Origin: Planctomycetota bacterium
Lineage (GTDB): Bacteria; Planctomycetota; UBA8108; UBA1146
Assembly: GCA_014240375.1 (NCBI GenBank)
Contig: JAAZXB010000003.1
Coordinates: forward strand, 1 to 64,000
Direction: 5' to 3'
DNA length: 64,000 nt
Each line of letters opens with the position of its first letter. The stretch's first letter is position 1. The position numbers were made by a program, and so were the translations under genes. The notes under the pieces were generated by a model. That model saw nothing but the letters and a program-made list of their open reading frames with translations, searched no databases and had not been told where the DNA came from. Below are positions 27,486-36,283 of the stretch, in pieces.

Positions 27486-29435
27486 ATGTCGGAAACGATC
27501 GAAAACTTGTTCCAGGAGAGGCGCTCGTTCCCGCCACCAGAAGAGTTCTCGAGGAATGCCAATGCGAGCGCCGAGATCTACCAGAAGGCCGCTGCAGATC
27601 CCCAGGGATTCTGGGTCGAGGAAGCCAAGAAATTGCTCTGGAGCCGGCCCTGGGAGCAGGTACTCGACGACAGCAAGGCACCCTTCTACCGCTGGTTTGT
27701 TGGCGGCACGCTCAATGTGACCGAGTCGTGCCTCGACCGACATGTCGCGACCAACCCCGATCGAATCGCCTTCCACTGGGAGGGTGAGGCGGGAGATTCC
27801 CGCTCCCTCAGCTACCAGGATCTTCTGTCGGAGGTGTGCCGCTGTGCCAACGGTCTCAAGCAGATGGGGGTGGCCAAAGGGGATACCGTCGCCATCTACA
27901 TGGGAATGGTGCCGGAGATCGTCGTGGCGATGCTCGCTTGTGCCCGCATCGGAGCGGCCCATTCGGTGATCTTTGGTGGATTCAGCGCAGACAGTTTGCG
28001 AGATCGGATCGACGACTGTGCCTGCAAAGCAGTGATCACCCAGGACGGCTCCTGGCGTCGCGGAAGCGTCGTCCCTCTCAAAAAGAATGTCGATGACTCG
28101 TTGATCGGCCAGAAAACCGTCGACAGCGTGCTGGTCCTGAAGCGTGCCGGCAACGAGGTCGAGTGGCAACAAGACCGAGACCACTGGTGGCACGATGTGG
28201 TTCCACAGCAAGCGGACACCTGTGGCGCAGAGGTGATGGATGCCGAAGACTTGCTCTTCATCCTCTACACCTCGGGCAGTACCGGAAAGCCCAAGGGGAT
28301 CGTACATACCTGCGGCGGTTACCTGACAGGAGTCAGTTCCACCTTCCGCAATGTATTCGACATCAAGAAGGACGATCTGTTCTGGTGCACCGCCGACTGC
28401 GGCTGGATCACCGGTCACTCCTATATCGTCTACGGCCCCTTGGCCAATAACGCCACCAGCCTCATCTACGAGGGTACACCGGACCATCCAGATCAGGACC
28501 GCTGGTGGAAGTTGATCGAGAAGTACCGGGTCTCGATCCTCTATACCGCTCCCACTGCGATCCGCACCTTCATGAAATGGGGAGAGTCCTTACCGGCGGG
28601 ATGTGATCTCACGAGCCTGCGCCTGCTCGGATCGGTCGGAGAACCGATCAATCCGGAGGCGTGGATGTGGTATCACGAACACATCGGCCAACAACGCTGC
28701 CCCATCGTAGACACCTGGTGGCAGACCGAGACCGGATCCATCATGATCACACCTCTCCCGGGCGTTACCACCACCAAACCCGGCTCAGCCGTTACCGCCT
28801 ATCCGGGAATCGATGCACGCGTGGTCGATGACGAGGGAACTGAAGTGCAACGAGGACACGGCGGGATTCTCGTCATCGACTCGCCATGGCCATCGATGCT
28901 GCGAGGGATCCATGGCGATCCAGACCGGTACCGAGAAGTGTACTGGAGCCGCTACGACGGCACCTACTTCCCGGGGGATGGGTGCAAGGTTGACGAGGAC
29001 GGTTACATGTGGCTTCTGGGGCGAGTGGATGATGTGATGCTGGTCTCGGGCCATAACATCTCCACCACCGAAGTCGAAAGCGCACTGGTCGATCACCCAG
29101 CCGTGGCAGAGGCTGCGGTAGTCGGACGCACGGATGAACGGACGGGCCAGGCGATCGCCGCCTTCGTGGTTCTGCGCTCCTCGGTCGAGGGCCATGATGA
29201 TCTGATTGGGGAGTTGAGAAATCATGTCGCCACCAAGATCGGACCGATTGCCAAGCCTTCGAGTATCGTCTTCACTCCGGACCTGCCCAAAACTCGTTCG
29301 GGCAAGATCATGAGGAGATTGTTGAAGGATATCTCGGAGCAGCGACAACTGGGAGATGTAACGACCCTGGCCAATGCCGATATCGTCGATGCGATCCGCG
29401 ATGGAACTTCCGGTTCGAGCAGCGAAGATCAATAA
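27486..29435 (+). CDS. acsA: Acetyl-CoA synthetase
   Basis: AcsA activates acetate to acetyl-CoA through acetyl-AMP. The protein has 649 residues, the normal length; AAGGGG lies just upstream of the ATG. Visible motifs are the AMP-binding loop YTSGSTGKPKGIVHTCGGY, DTWWQTETGS, the hinge segment GRVDDVMLVSGHNIST, and TRSGKIMRRLLK, whose lysine is the site reversibly acetylated in many bacteria. It diverges from the toroid gene across about 170 bases. No acetyltransferase or sirtuin gene is in the window. Confidence 0.97.
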   Translation: MSETIENLFQERRSFPPPEEFSRNANASAEIYQKAAADPQGFWVEEAKKLLWSRPWEQVLDDSKAPFYRWFVGGTLNVTESCLDRHVATNPDRIAFHWEGEAGDSRSLSYQDLLSEVCRCANGLKQMGVAKGDTVAIYMGMVPEIVVAMLACARIGAAHSVIFGGFSADSLRDRIDDCACKAVITQDGSWRRGSVVPLKKNVDDSLIGQKTVDSVLVLKRAGNEVEWQQDRDHWWHDVVPQQADTCGAEVMDAEDLLFILYTSGSTGKPKGIVHTCGGYLTGVSSTFRNVFDIKKDDLFWCTADCGWITGHSYIVYGPLANNATSLIYEGTPDHPDQDRWWKLIEKYRVSILYTAPTAIRTFMKWGESLPAGCDLTSLRLLGSVGEPINPEAWMWYHEHIGQQRCPIVDTWWQTETGSIMITPLPGVTTTKPGSAVTAYPGIDARVVDDEGTEVQRGHGGILVIDSPWPSMLRGIHGDPDRYREVYWSRYDGTYFPGDGCKVDEDGYMWLLGRVDDVMLVSGHNISTTEVESALVDHPAVAEAAVVGRTDERTGQAIAAFVVLRSSVEGHDDLIGELRNHVATKIGPIAKPSSIVFTPDLPKTRSGKIMRRLLKDISEQRQLGDVTTLANADIVDAIRDGTSGSSSEDQ

Positions 29436-29465
29436 GTCCCGAGGCGGTCGAGGCTCAAATAAAAG

Positions 29466-31097
29466 TCAGCGGTCGCTGTCGCCGGTTTCCGATTCTTCAG
29501 CTTCTTCATCCTCTTGTGCGGGCATCTGTGCAAGACCCCAGGATGTCAGGAACGCGAGCCTCGCAACATTTTGCAACTTGACCGGAATCACATCCTCGAC
29601 ATCGTCGGTGGGCTTGTGATAGTCCTCGTGAAAACCACCAAAGAAGAAGGCGGAGGGGATCCCTTTCTTGAGGAAGGGGGCCTGGTCTGATCTCTGGAGC
29701 ACAGCGTCCATACCGGTTTCATCGATCTCCAGTTCGAGTAACCGAGCCATTTCATAGATGATCTGACCCAGAGGTTCATCGCTGGCACGACGCCCCACCT
29801 TGACCACTCGTTTCTGATTACGAGAAATCATATCCATGTTGACCATCCCCGCGATGGAACCGCTATCAAATCCTCCATCGGCAACGAAGGCGGTCGATCC
29901 GTGCAAGCCCAGTTCTTCGGCATCGAAGGCCACGAATAGCAAGGTCCGCCGGGTCTTCAAACGATTGAGAGCGTAAGCCTCTGCCACCTCCAGTAACGCT
30001 GCAACCCCTGAGGCGTTGTCATCCGCACCATTATGGATCTCACCGCTGCCCCCCCCGCGTGAAAGGCCAGGGGACTTGCCTCGTCCGACATGGTCATAAT
30101 GGGCTCCCACGACGATGTATTCATCGCGAAGATCCGGATCGGTGCCGGGCATCCGTCCGACGACATTTCGTCCGAGGCTCATGTCCCTGCCATCTCGACG
30201 AACTTCCATCACCACATGCGGCCTGCCCATCACGACCGCCCCCTCATCGGAGGATTGGCGTTTCCACGACGACAGCGGTCTTCCTGAGATCTTCCAGATC
30301 TTGGCGACTCCAGCCCCGTGAACTCGGATGACCGGCAGCACAAACAAATCCTGGGCATCCGCCGGGGGCCACACCTCGGAAGGACTCGGCCGACAGGGTT
30401 CCCCCACCAGTATCAGTCCCATTGCACCTCGGGCCTTGAGATTTTCGCAGTACAACTCAAGATCCTCATCGGAGATCTTCTGCTCGACCGGCAACACGGC
30501 GAAGCGACCCAAGGCTGGATCCCGTTCTCGATCTGCCCATGTCTCCAGAGGGTCCAGCATGAACGCACAGATGGCAGCGACATCGACATCGGCAGAGCGT
30601 GGGTGGGGAAGAAATTCCTGGCGAAAATTCAGCAAGATTTCGCGTGACGCTATGTCGGAAACCATCAGGCGGATTCGGTTTCCCTTGTCAATCGATCCAC
30701 GGACCCCATCTCTTCCGGGTATGCTGAAATTGTGAAACCAGCTGCCCGCATCGCCCGCCGGGCTGACACCGATCTCCGCGAACCGCTTGGCGATGTATTC
30801 GGCGGAGTCGCTCGCGCCGGTACTTCCAGCCAGGCGACCCTCCCGCAGGTCATCGGCGAGCCAACGCAGATGCTCCATCGCCTCACGTCCGGTGATGGAC
30901 CGGGCAGCATGTTTGACATCGGGAGCGATTCGAGAATTCTTGTTGCGCCGACTGGAAGGTGCGATCCCCTGTGCCTCAAGAAGCGGAGACAGCGTGACGA
31001 ACACCAGCAACGTCGAGATGGCGAGGGTCCGTGCCCGAAGCCGATAGCAGCCAGCTCCTTGACGAATCGCAGTTCCTTCAAGAGTCTTATTTGGCAA
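29466..31097 (-). CDS. Secreted M28 family zinc metallopeptidase with PA-like insert
   Basis: The protein has up to 543 residues. A signal peptide (LAISTLLVFVTLSPLLEAQG) is followed by an N-terminal part with MEHLRWLADDLREGRLAGS. A protease-associated-like insert follows (about residues 165-290), then an M28 catalytic domain with zinc ligands in VGAHYDHVG, HNGADDNASG, FDAEELGL, VNMDMI and YHKPTDD. M28 enzymes are mostly aminopeptidases. The start is unclear. TTG 31097 has only GGGAAAG at 9 nt, while ATT 31067 has GAAGGAA at 5 nt and would give the signal peptide a better N-terminus. It begins just after the infA stop, at the end of the aroA operon, with an acidic C-terminal tail. Confidence 0.88.
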   Translation of the reverse strand: MPNKTLEGTAIRQGAGCYRLRARTLAISTLLVFVTLSPLLEAQGIAPSSRRNKNSRIAPDVKHAARSITGREAMEHLRWLADDLREGRLAGSTGASDSAEYIAKRFAEIGVSPAGDAGSWFHNFSIPGRDGVRGSIDKGNRIRLMVSDIASREILLNFRQEFLPHPRSADVDVAAICAFMLDPLETWADRERDPALGRFAVLPVEQKISDEDLELYCENLKARGAMGLILVGEPCRPSPSEVWPPADAQDLFVLPVIRVHGAGVAKIWKISGRPLSSWKRQSSDEGAVVMGRPHVVMEVRRDGRDMSLGRNVVGRMPGTDPDLRDEYIVVGAHYDHVGRGKSPGLSRGGGSGEIHNGADDNASGVAALLEVAEAYALNRLKTRRTLLFVAFDAEELGLHGSTAFVADGGFDSGSIAGMVNMDMISRNQKRVVKVGRRASDEPLGQIIYEMARLLELEIDETGMDAVLQRSDQAPFLKKGIPSAFFFGGFHEDYHKPTDDVEDVIPVKLQNVARLAFLTSWGLAQMPAQEDEEAEESETGDSDR

Positions 31098-31102
31098 GAA
31101 TT

Positions 31103-31321
31103 TTATCTTTCCCGGTAGACGATCCGACCCTTGGTCAGATCATAAGGGGAGATCTGAAGAGTTACATTGTCACCTGGGTTGATGCGGATGTAGTGCTTGC
31201 GCATCTTTCCGCTGATGTGGGCAAGAACGATGTGACCGTTCTCCAGCACACACCGAAACGTGGTATTCGGCAACGCTTCCTTGACGATTGCCGTCACCTC
31301 GATCGGTTCCTCCTTCGCCAT
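31103..31321 (-). CDS. infA: Translation initiation factor IF-1
   Basis: IF-1 binds the ribosomal A site during initiation. The protein has 72 residues, the normal length, and is one S1/OB-fold domain. It starts [19 protein letters not shown] and contains the conserved [19 protein letters not shown] and [27 protein letters not shown] lies 6 nt before the ATG. It lies between ruvC and the M28 peptidase on the same strand, in place of its usual ribosomal-protein or adk neighbours, and the leader has a hairpin. Confidence 0.97.
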   Translation of the reverse strand: MAKEEPIEVTAIVKEALPNTTFRCVLENGHIVLAHISGKMRKHYIRINPGDNVTLQISPYDLTKGRIVYRER

Positions 31322-31355
31322 TGAGTTCCTCTCGCATGTCAGTGCTTAATGGATC

Positions 31356-31406
31356 GAGGAGATCTTCGAAAACCTCCTCCTGTTGGATGCAGTACCTCGA
31401 CTGCAT
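31356..31406. repeat. Two inverted repeats in the ruvC-infA gap
   Basis: ATGCAGT (31387-31393) pairs perfectly with ACTGCAT (31400-31406) across a 6-base loop. GAGGAG (31356-31361) pairs with CTCCTC (31374-31379) across 12 bases. On the transcribed (-) strand both lie ahead of infA, and neither is followed by a T run. They could be an RNA processing or attenuation element, or chance. Confidence 0.45.
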
Positions 31407-31433
31407 TCTCATGAGGCCCGAGTTTAGCCGGGG

Positions 31434-31967
31434 TCATCGAGAATCGCCACCGGTCCCATCGGGCTGAAGTAGAACCCTGGAGCGATTTCGCTGGGCCTGA
31501 ACGATCGCCACCGCCAGGGCATCTGCAGCATCCGCTGGCCTGGGAGGCTCAGCCAACCCCAGAATCCGCTGGACCATCGCCTGTACCTGTTCCTTGCTGG
31601 CCCTGCCACTGCCGGTGACCCCCAGTTTTACCACTGTTGCCGCCAGTTCCACCACTCTCAACTGTGCCAGGGAACAGGCCAGGATGCACACCGCTCGACC
31701 TTCCCCCGCAAGAAGGGCACTACGAGCGTTCTTGCCGTGAAACACCTCTTCCACCGCTGCAATATCTGGCTGATGGAGGGCAATCGCACGCTTCACCTCC
31801 TGATGGATCTGAAGCAACCTCTCTGCGTGGGGCAGGTCGGTCGAGGTGCGGAGGGAACCGTATTCGACGAGCGAAAATCCGGGGCCATCCACATCGATCA
31901 CTCCCCAGCCCATCTTCGCCAATCCTGGATCGATCCCCAGAACTCGCAGAGGTTTTCGATCACTCAT
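31434..31967 (-). CDS. ruvC: Holliday junction endodeoxyribonuclease RuvC
   Basis: RuvC cuts Holliday junctions symmetrically after branch migration by RuvAB. From ATG 31967 the protein has 177 residues, the normal length; the N-terminal extension to 32030 would lie inside der. Active-site residues are in LGIDPGLAKMGWG (Asp), VEEVFHG (Glu) and RPADAADALAVAI (Asp). The start overlaps the end of der by 8 bases. ruvA and ruvB are not here. Downstream is infA after 112 bases. Confidence 0.95.
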   Translation of the reverse strand: MSDRKPLRVLGIDPGLAKMGWGVIDVDGPGFSLVEYGSLRTSTDLPHAERLLQIHQEVKRAIALHQPDIAAVEEVFHGKNARSALLAGEGRAVCILACSLAQLRVVELAATVVKLGVTGSGRASKEQVQAMVQRILGLAEPPRPADAADALAVAIVQAQRNRSRVLLQPDGTGGDSR

Positions 31968-33276
31968 CCCTCTTGCCTTTCTCCCGGTAGAAGATCCGGA
32001 CCGGCACTTCAGGAATATCGAGCAGTTCACGCAATTTGTTCTCCACTGCGCGTTTCAACTGAGGTGTGAAGAAATCGGGTTTATTGACGAACATCGCTAT
32101 CGTGGGTGGCATCACATCGACCTGGGTCGCGTAGTAGATCTTCGGTTCCTTACCATGTTTCACCCTTGGCCTGGGTCCATTTCGAATCGACTCCACGGCA
32201 CGATTCAAGACTCCAGTACCCACTCTGGTGACCGCCTGCTTCGCCAGAGATTGGACCAGCGAGATGCATCTCGTGACGTTGCGACCTTCCTTGGCAGTCA
32301 TGAACAGAACTGGAGCAAATCCGATTCCTGGCAATTTCAATGCGAGGTACTTCTCGTACTCCTCCATCGTGGTCCGGTCCTTGGCGAGGTCCCACTTGTT
32401 GACCGCGATGACGCAGGGTCGATGGCGATTCATCACTTCTCGGGCGATTCTCATGTCGAGCTGAGAAACTCCGTGGACCGCATCGATGAGAAAAACCACC
32501 ACATCGGAGCGACCGATCGCCGCAAGAGTCCGCGCTTGGGCGTAGAATTCGACCGAATCCTTCAGCTTTCCTCGCCGAAGCATCCCTGCGGTATCGATGG
32601 CAACGAATGAGATCCCGTCCTTTTCGAATCGAACGTCCACTGCATCCCTGGTGGTGCCAGCGATGTCACTGACGATCACTCGTTCCTCACCGATCAAGGC
32701 GTTGATGAATGTCGATTTACCGGCATTGCGACGCCCTACGATGGAAATTTTCAGTGCTGGTTTGGCAGTTTCGGTCTCACCGATCGGGATGTCCGCCACG
32801 AATCTCTCGATCAAATCAGATACACCATCGCCATGTTCCGCCGAGATTGGCCGGGGTTCACCGAGACCGAGCGCCCAGAATTCGGAGATGGAATCGACTT
32901 CCCGATCGGCCTCGCACTTGTTCACCACCAGGTGACACTTCTTCCCCAGTGGTCGGAGCCGATTGGCGACCTGCTCATCGAGAGAATGAAGTCCAGCCTT
33001 ACCATCGACCAGCATCAAGATCAGATCCGCACTGGCGATCGCCACATCGATCTGGTGATGGATATCAGCATCGAGTGCCACTTCATCGGTGATTCCGATG
33101 CCGCCAGTGTCGATGATCTCGATGTTTCGATCGAGGATTTCCACCTCGACACTGATTCGATCCCGTGTCACTCCGGGACGATCATCGACGATGCTGACAC
33201 GCCTGCGAGCCAGGCGATTGAGCAGCGTAGACTTCCCTACATTGGGTCTCCCCACGATAGCGATACGGGGCATCAT
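31960..33276 (-). CDS. der: Ribosome biogenesis GTPase Der (EngA)
   Basis: Der is a double GTPase needed for 50S subunit assembly. The protein has 438 residues. The first G domain carries GRPNVGKST near residue 9 and DTGGIG; the second carries GRRNAGKST near residue 184, DTAGM and NKWD. The C-terminal KH-like domain (about 360-438) has the PPTIAMFVNKPDFFTPQLKR segment and ends with a basic stretch. Either of two adjacent ATGs (33276 or 33273) could start it, after GAGGA. The start overlaps the NUDIX gene stop and the end overlaps ruvC, so translation is probably coupled. Confidence 0.97.
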   Translation of the reverse strand: MMPRIAIVGRPNVGKSTLLNRLARRRVSIVDDRPGVTRDRISVEVEILDRNIEIIDTGGIGITDEVALDADIHHQIDVAIASADLILMLVDGKAGLHSLDEQVANRLRPLGKKCHLVVNKCEADREVDSISEFWALGLGEPRPISAEHGDGVSDLIERFVADIPIGETETAKPALKISIVGRRNAGKSTFINALIGEERVIVSDIAGTTRDAVDVRFEKDGISFVAIDTAGMLRRGKLKDSVEFYAQARTLAAIGRSDVVVFLIDAVHGVSQLDMRIAREVMNRHRPCVIAVNKWDLAKDRTTMEEYEKYLALKLPGIGFAPVLFMTAKEGRNVTRCISLVQSLAKQAVTRVGTGVLNRAVESIRNGPRPRVKHGKEPKIYYATQVDVMPPTIAMFVNKPDFFTPQLKRAVENKLRELLDIPEVPVRIFYREKGKRDE

Positions 33277-33932
33277 CGGGATCCTCGAAACCAGTGCAGA
33301 AGTGTCACGACCGTTTTCCCATCGATAATCTCCCCGCTGGAGAGCAGTGATTCCAACTGTTCACGAGAACAGAAATGTACCTGAACCCACTCATCTTCAT
33401 CGGTGTCCTGCCCCACAAATTCCAACTCTTCGGCCAGATAGATGTACATCCGCTCATCGCTGAAACCGACCGCTGGCAGGATGTCGAACATGTGCGTGAT
33501 CTTACCCGCCTGGTACCCGGTTTCTTCACGGACTTCCCGTTTGGCACATTCAATTGGTTTCTCACCCTGGTCAATCAGTCCGGCAGGAATTTCCAGCAAG
33601 TTGTGGCCCAGTGCAGAACGGTGCTGCTCGACCAGCACGATACGACCATCGGGTAAGAGTGGCAGGATCACTGCAGCCCCGGGATGACGGATCACATCGC
33701 GATTCGCGATGCGCCCGTCGGGCAGTCTTTCCTTCAGTTCATGCATCTGGTATCGAGTACCGGAGTAAGCCAGAGTTTCCTCAACGGCCACGAATCGAGG
33801 GTCGATACGACTCCCGCAACCTTTCTGATCGAGTTTTCCCGATGAAAAAGCAGGAAGCCCGGATCCAGATTCTGATGGGTCCATTTGAGCACACCATTTC
33901 TCGCTCCGGGTCCGACGAAGGCAAAACCCCAT
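33273..33932 (-). CDS. NUDIX hydrolase, ADP-ribose pyrophosphatase type
   Basis: The protein has 219 residues from ATG 33932, which has GAAGGGG 6 nt upstream. An ATG at 33884 would shorten it by 16 residues but lacks a site. The NUDIX box is GLIDQGEKPIECAKREVREETGY, here in the usual GX5EX7REUXEEXGU form. The preceding HPGAAVILPLLPDGRIVLVEQHR and the overall order match ADP-ribose/ADP-sugar pyrophosphatases. Those hydrolyse ADP-ribose to AMP and ribose-5-phosphate; the substrate here is an inference. It starts 12 bases after the DUF4442 stop and overlaps der by four bases. Confidence 0.9.
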   Translation of the reverse strand: MGFCLRRTRSEKWCAQMDPSESGSGLPAFSSGKLDQKGCGSRIDPRFVAVEETLAYSGTRYQMHELKERLPDGRIANRDVIRHPGAAVILPLLPDGRIVLVEQHRSALGHNLLEIPAGLIDQGEKPIECAKREVREETGYQAGKITHMFDILPAVGFSDERMYIYLAEELEFVGQDTDEDEWVQVHFCSREQLESLLSSGEIIDGKTVVTLLHWFRGSR

Positions 33933-33944
33933 GGTGGAGCCCCT

Positions 33945-34451
33945 TCAGTCTAGCGAATTGGTCCGGGGAAGTGGAGCGGATCCGCGTTCCTTCCCCCTCA
34001 GGGCACTGGTGACATGAAATCGTGCCGCAAGCGCTCCGTCGGGCAGGCGAGCCTCGACCACGTCTTCCAGATCGACCCGGCGATGAGACTTCATTTCACG
34101 GCATGCATGCTCCAGTTGATCGGTATCGATGGCAAATCGAAGTTCCACGGATCGGCTTGCCGGTTGGACAAATTCTCCACGGATGGAACGACTCCAGCAG
34201 GTACTCGGGATCCCCTGGAGTGCCAAATATCGCCAGTAAAGGATGGGAAAGAACGGATCTGCCGCACTGAAGAGAGCTCCCCCGAATGTGCTCCCCATCA
34301 AGTTGCGAGTCAGAATCGTCTTACGAACCCGGACCACAGCAAACTGGAATTCAGAATCGATCTCGGTGATTCGGATGCCCTGAAACAGGAAGGGAGGCCA
34401 GAGATTCATCCACCACCGCATGCGGCTGGCGGGGGTCTGTTCATCGATCAA
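33945..34451 (-). CDS. DUF4442 hotdog-fold (thioesterase-like) protein
   Basis: The protein has 168 residues from TTG 34451, whose codon overlaps the mnmG stop as TTGA and has CTGGAG 6 nt upstream. ATG 34421 is the next option, and the ORF beginning at 34580 would overlap mnmG by over 130 bases. The family pattern is clear: RMRWWMNLWPPFLFQGIRI, NLMGSTFGGALFSAADPFF and ILYWRYL. DUF4442 proteins have a hotdog fold like acyl-CoA thioesterases, and no substrate is known. It is the third gene of the aroA operon. Confidence 0.85.
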   Translation of the reverse strand: MIDEQTPASRMRWWMNLWPPFLFQGIRITEIDSEFQFAVVRVRKTILTRNLMGSTFGGALFSAADPFFPILYWRYLALQGIPSTCWSRSIRGEFVQPASRSVELRFAIDTDQLEHACREMKSHRRVDLEDVVEARLPDGALAARFHVTSALRGKERGSAPLPRTNSLD

Positions 34452-36283
34452 CTGGACTCCAGTTCCTGTTCCAATCCTCGAACTCGAAGTGCCACCATCA
34501 AGCACGAAATGTCGGACGGGCTCACTCCTGCGATCCGTTGAGCGCAAGCCACGGTATCCGGTTTCAGGCGATTCAGCCAATCTCTCGCTTCATTTCGCAG
34601 CCCCGGGATGGTGTCGTAGTTGAGGTCTGCAGGGAGAGACCATTGCTCCTGGCGACGCATCCTCGCGACCTCGCCCTGTTGTCGTTCGATGTAAGATTCA
34701 TATCGAACGGCGACTCGAACCTGATCACGGAGTCGGTCGTCGAGATCCCAGTTCTCGACGCCGGGGACCGCTTCGATGAGTCCGCTCCAGGTCGCTCCCG
34801 GGATTCTCATCATCTCATGCAAGGTGCGAGTGCCATGCCGTTCCCGATGAAGGCGGCTCACCGTTTCTGTGATCTGTTGTTGATCTCTGCGAACTCGATC
34901 CGCCTGCTCTTGGCTGATCAACCCCAGTTTCTCGCCCTTTTCCGCCAGCCTCAGATCGGCGTTGTCATGGCGCAGCATCAATCGAAACTCAGCCCTGGAG
35001 GTGAACATCCGGTACGGTTCTCGAGGGTCGCAACGAACCAGATCATCTGCCAGTACACCGAGGTACGCTTCATCTCTCCCGAGGATCAGGGGCGGTTGAT
35101 TCGCCAGGTCGAGTGCCGCGTTGACCCCTGCCAGGAATCCTTGTGCGGCGGCCTCCTCGTAACCACTGGTTCCACAGATCTGGCCCGCCAGGTAGAGGCC
35201 GGAGAGCGCCTGACATTCAAAGGTACGGGCGATCTGATGAGGGGGAAAAAAGTCATACTCCACGGCATAGCCGTGGCGCAGAAAGCGTGCCGTTTCCAGT
35301 CCTGGAATCCTCGCCACCAACTGTTCCTGCGCCTCGGCCGGCAAACTGGTGGAGATCCCGTTGACGTAGATCGAAGGGGTTTGCAATCCTTCTCGCTCGA
35401 GGTGAACCACGTGTCCCTGCCGATCGGGGAACCGAACCACCTTGTCCTCGATGGAGGGACAGTATCGGGGTCCCACACCCTCGATCTGTCCCGAGAAAAT
35501 CGGACTGCGATGAAGGTACTCCCGGATCACATCGTGGACAGATTCATCGGTGCGAGTGGTATGGCAATTCATCCATTCCCGCTCGAGCAACTGACTCCAG
35601 TGACTGAATCCTTGAGGATTCGCATCTGGCTGTTGCACCTCTAACTGGGACCAGTCGATCGATGACCCATCGAGTCTCGGTGGAGTTCCAGTCTTCAGCC
35701 TTCCCGTCTCCAGCCCCAGCCCCCCCAGCGCTCCGGTCAATTGCCGGACGGTTCCCTCGCCGATCCGTCCTCCCTCCGACTGGATTTCACCGATATGCAT
35801 CACCGCTCGCAGAAAGGTACCGTTGGTCAGGATCACCTTGCGAGAGGTTACCGTCGCCCCATCCTCCAGCAGGACTCCTGCCGCCACACCGTCAACGATG
35901 TGAATGTCTTCCACCGAACCTTCGACCACTCTCAAGTGCGGCTGGACTGAAATCAGTCGCCGCATCTCTTTCGAATAGAGATCCTTATCGACCTGGGCAC
36001 GCAACGACTGGACAGCCTCACCCTTGGATGTGTTGAGCATCCTGTAGTGGAGACCGGCAACGTCTGCCACCTGTGCCTGAACCCCTCCGAGAGCATCGAT
36101 CTCTCGAGTCAACTGCCCCTTGCCGATGCCTCCGATGGCAGGATTACAGGAGAGAGCTCCTATGGTGTCCTCGCTCAAGGTGACGAGAATCGTCTCGCGA
36201 CCGATCCGTGCCGCCGCAAGCGCCGCTTCGCAGCCGGCGTGCCCACCTCCGACCACGATCACTTCTGCATCTACATCTCTCAT
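34448..36283 (-). CDS. mnmG: tRNA uridine-5-carboxymethylaminomethyl modification enzyme MnmG (GidA)
   Basis: MnmG works with MnmE to modify U34 of certain tRNAs, using FAD and a folate one-carbon unit. From ATG 36283 the protein has 611 residues. It shows the FAD-binding VVGGGHAGCEAALAA, CNPAIGGIGKGQLTREIDA, and a C-terminal helical domain with NYDTIPGLRNEARDWL. The start overlaps the aroA stop as ATGA; the longer start at 36304 adds a leader without support. mnmE (trmE) is not in the window. Confidence 0.97.
   Translation of the reverse strand: MRDVDAEVIVVGGGHAGCEAALAAARIGRETILVTLSEDTIGALSCNPAIGGIGKGQLTREIDALGGVQAQVADVAGLHYRMLNTSKGEAVQSLRAQVDKDLYSKEMRRLISVQPHLRVVEGSVEDIHIVDGVAAGVLLEDGATVTSRKVILTNGTFLRAVMHIGEIQSEGGRIGEGTVRQLTGALGGLGLETGRLKTGTPPRLDGSSIDWSQLEVQQPDANPQGFSHWSQLLEREWMNCHTTRTDESVHDVIREYLHRSPIFSGQIEGVGPRYCPSIEDKVVRFPDRQGHVVHLEREGLQTPSIYVNGISTSLPAEAQEQLVARIPGLETARFLRHGYAVEYDFFPPHQIARTFECQALSGLYLAGQICGTSGYEEAAAQGFLAGVNAALDLANQPPLILGRDEAYLGVLADDLVRCDPREPYRMFTSRAEFRLMLRHDNADLRLAEKGEKLGLISQEQADRVRRDQQQITETVSRLHRERHGTRTLHEMMRIPGATWSGLIEAVPGVENWDLDDRLRDQVRVAVRYESYIERQQGEVARMRRQEQWSLPADLNYDTIPGLRNEARDWLNRLKPDTVACAQRIAGVSPSDISCLMVALRVRGLEQELESS

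Noticed and set aside
27384-28487. 367-codon antisense ORF over acsA
   Set aside because: Composition-driven shadow in GC-rich sequence; no family features, and the + strand gene is unmistakable. The same applies to long antisense frames at 34538-35644, 61404-62447, 7418-7990 and 8466-9179.
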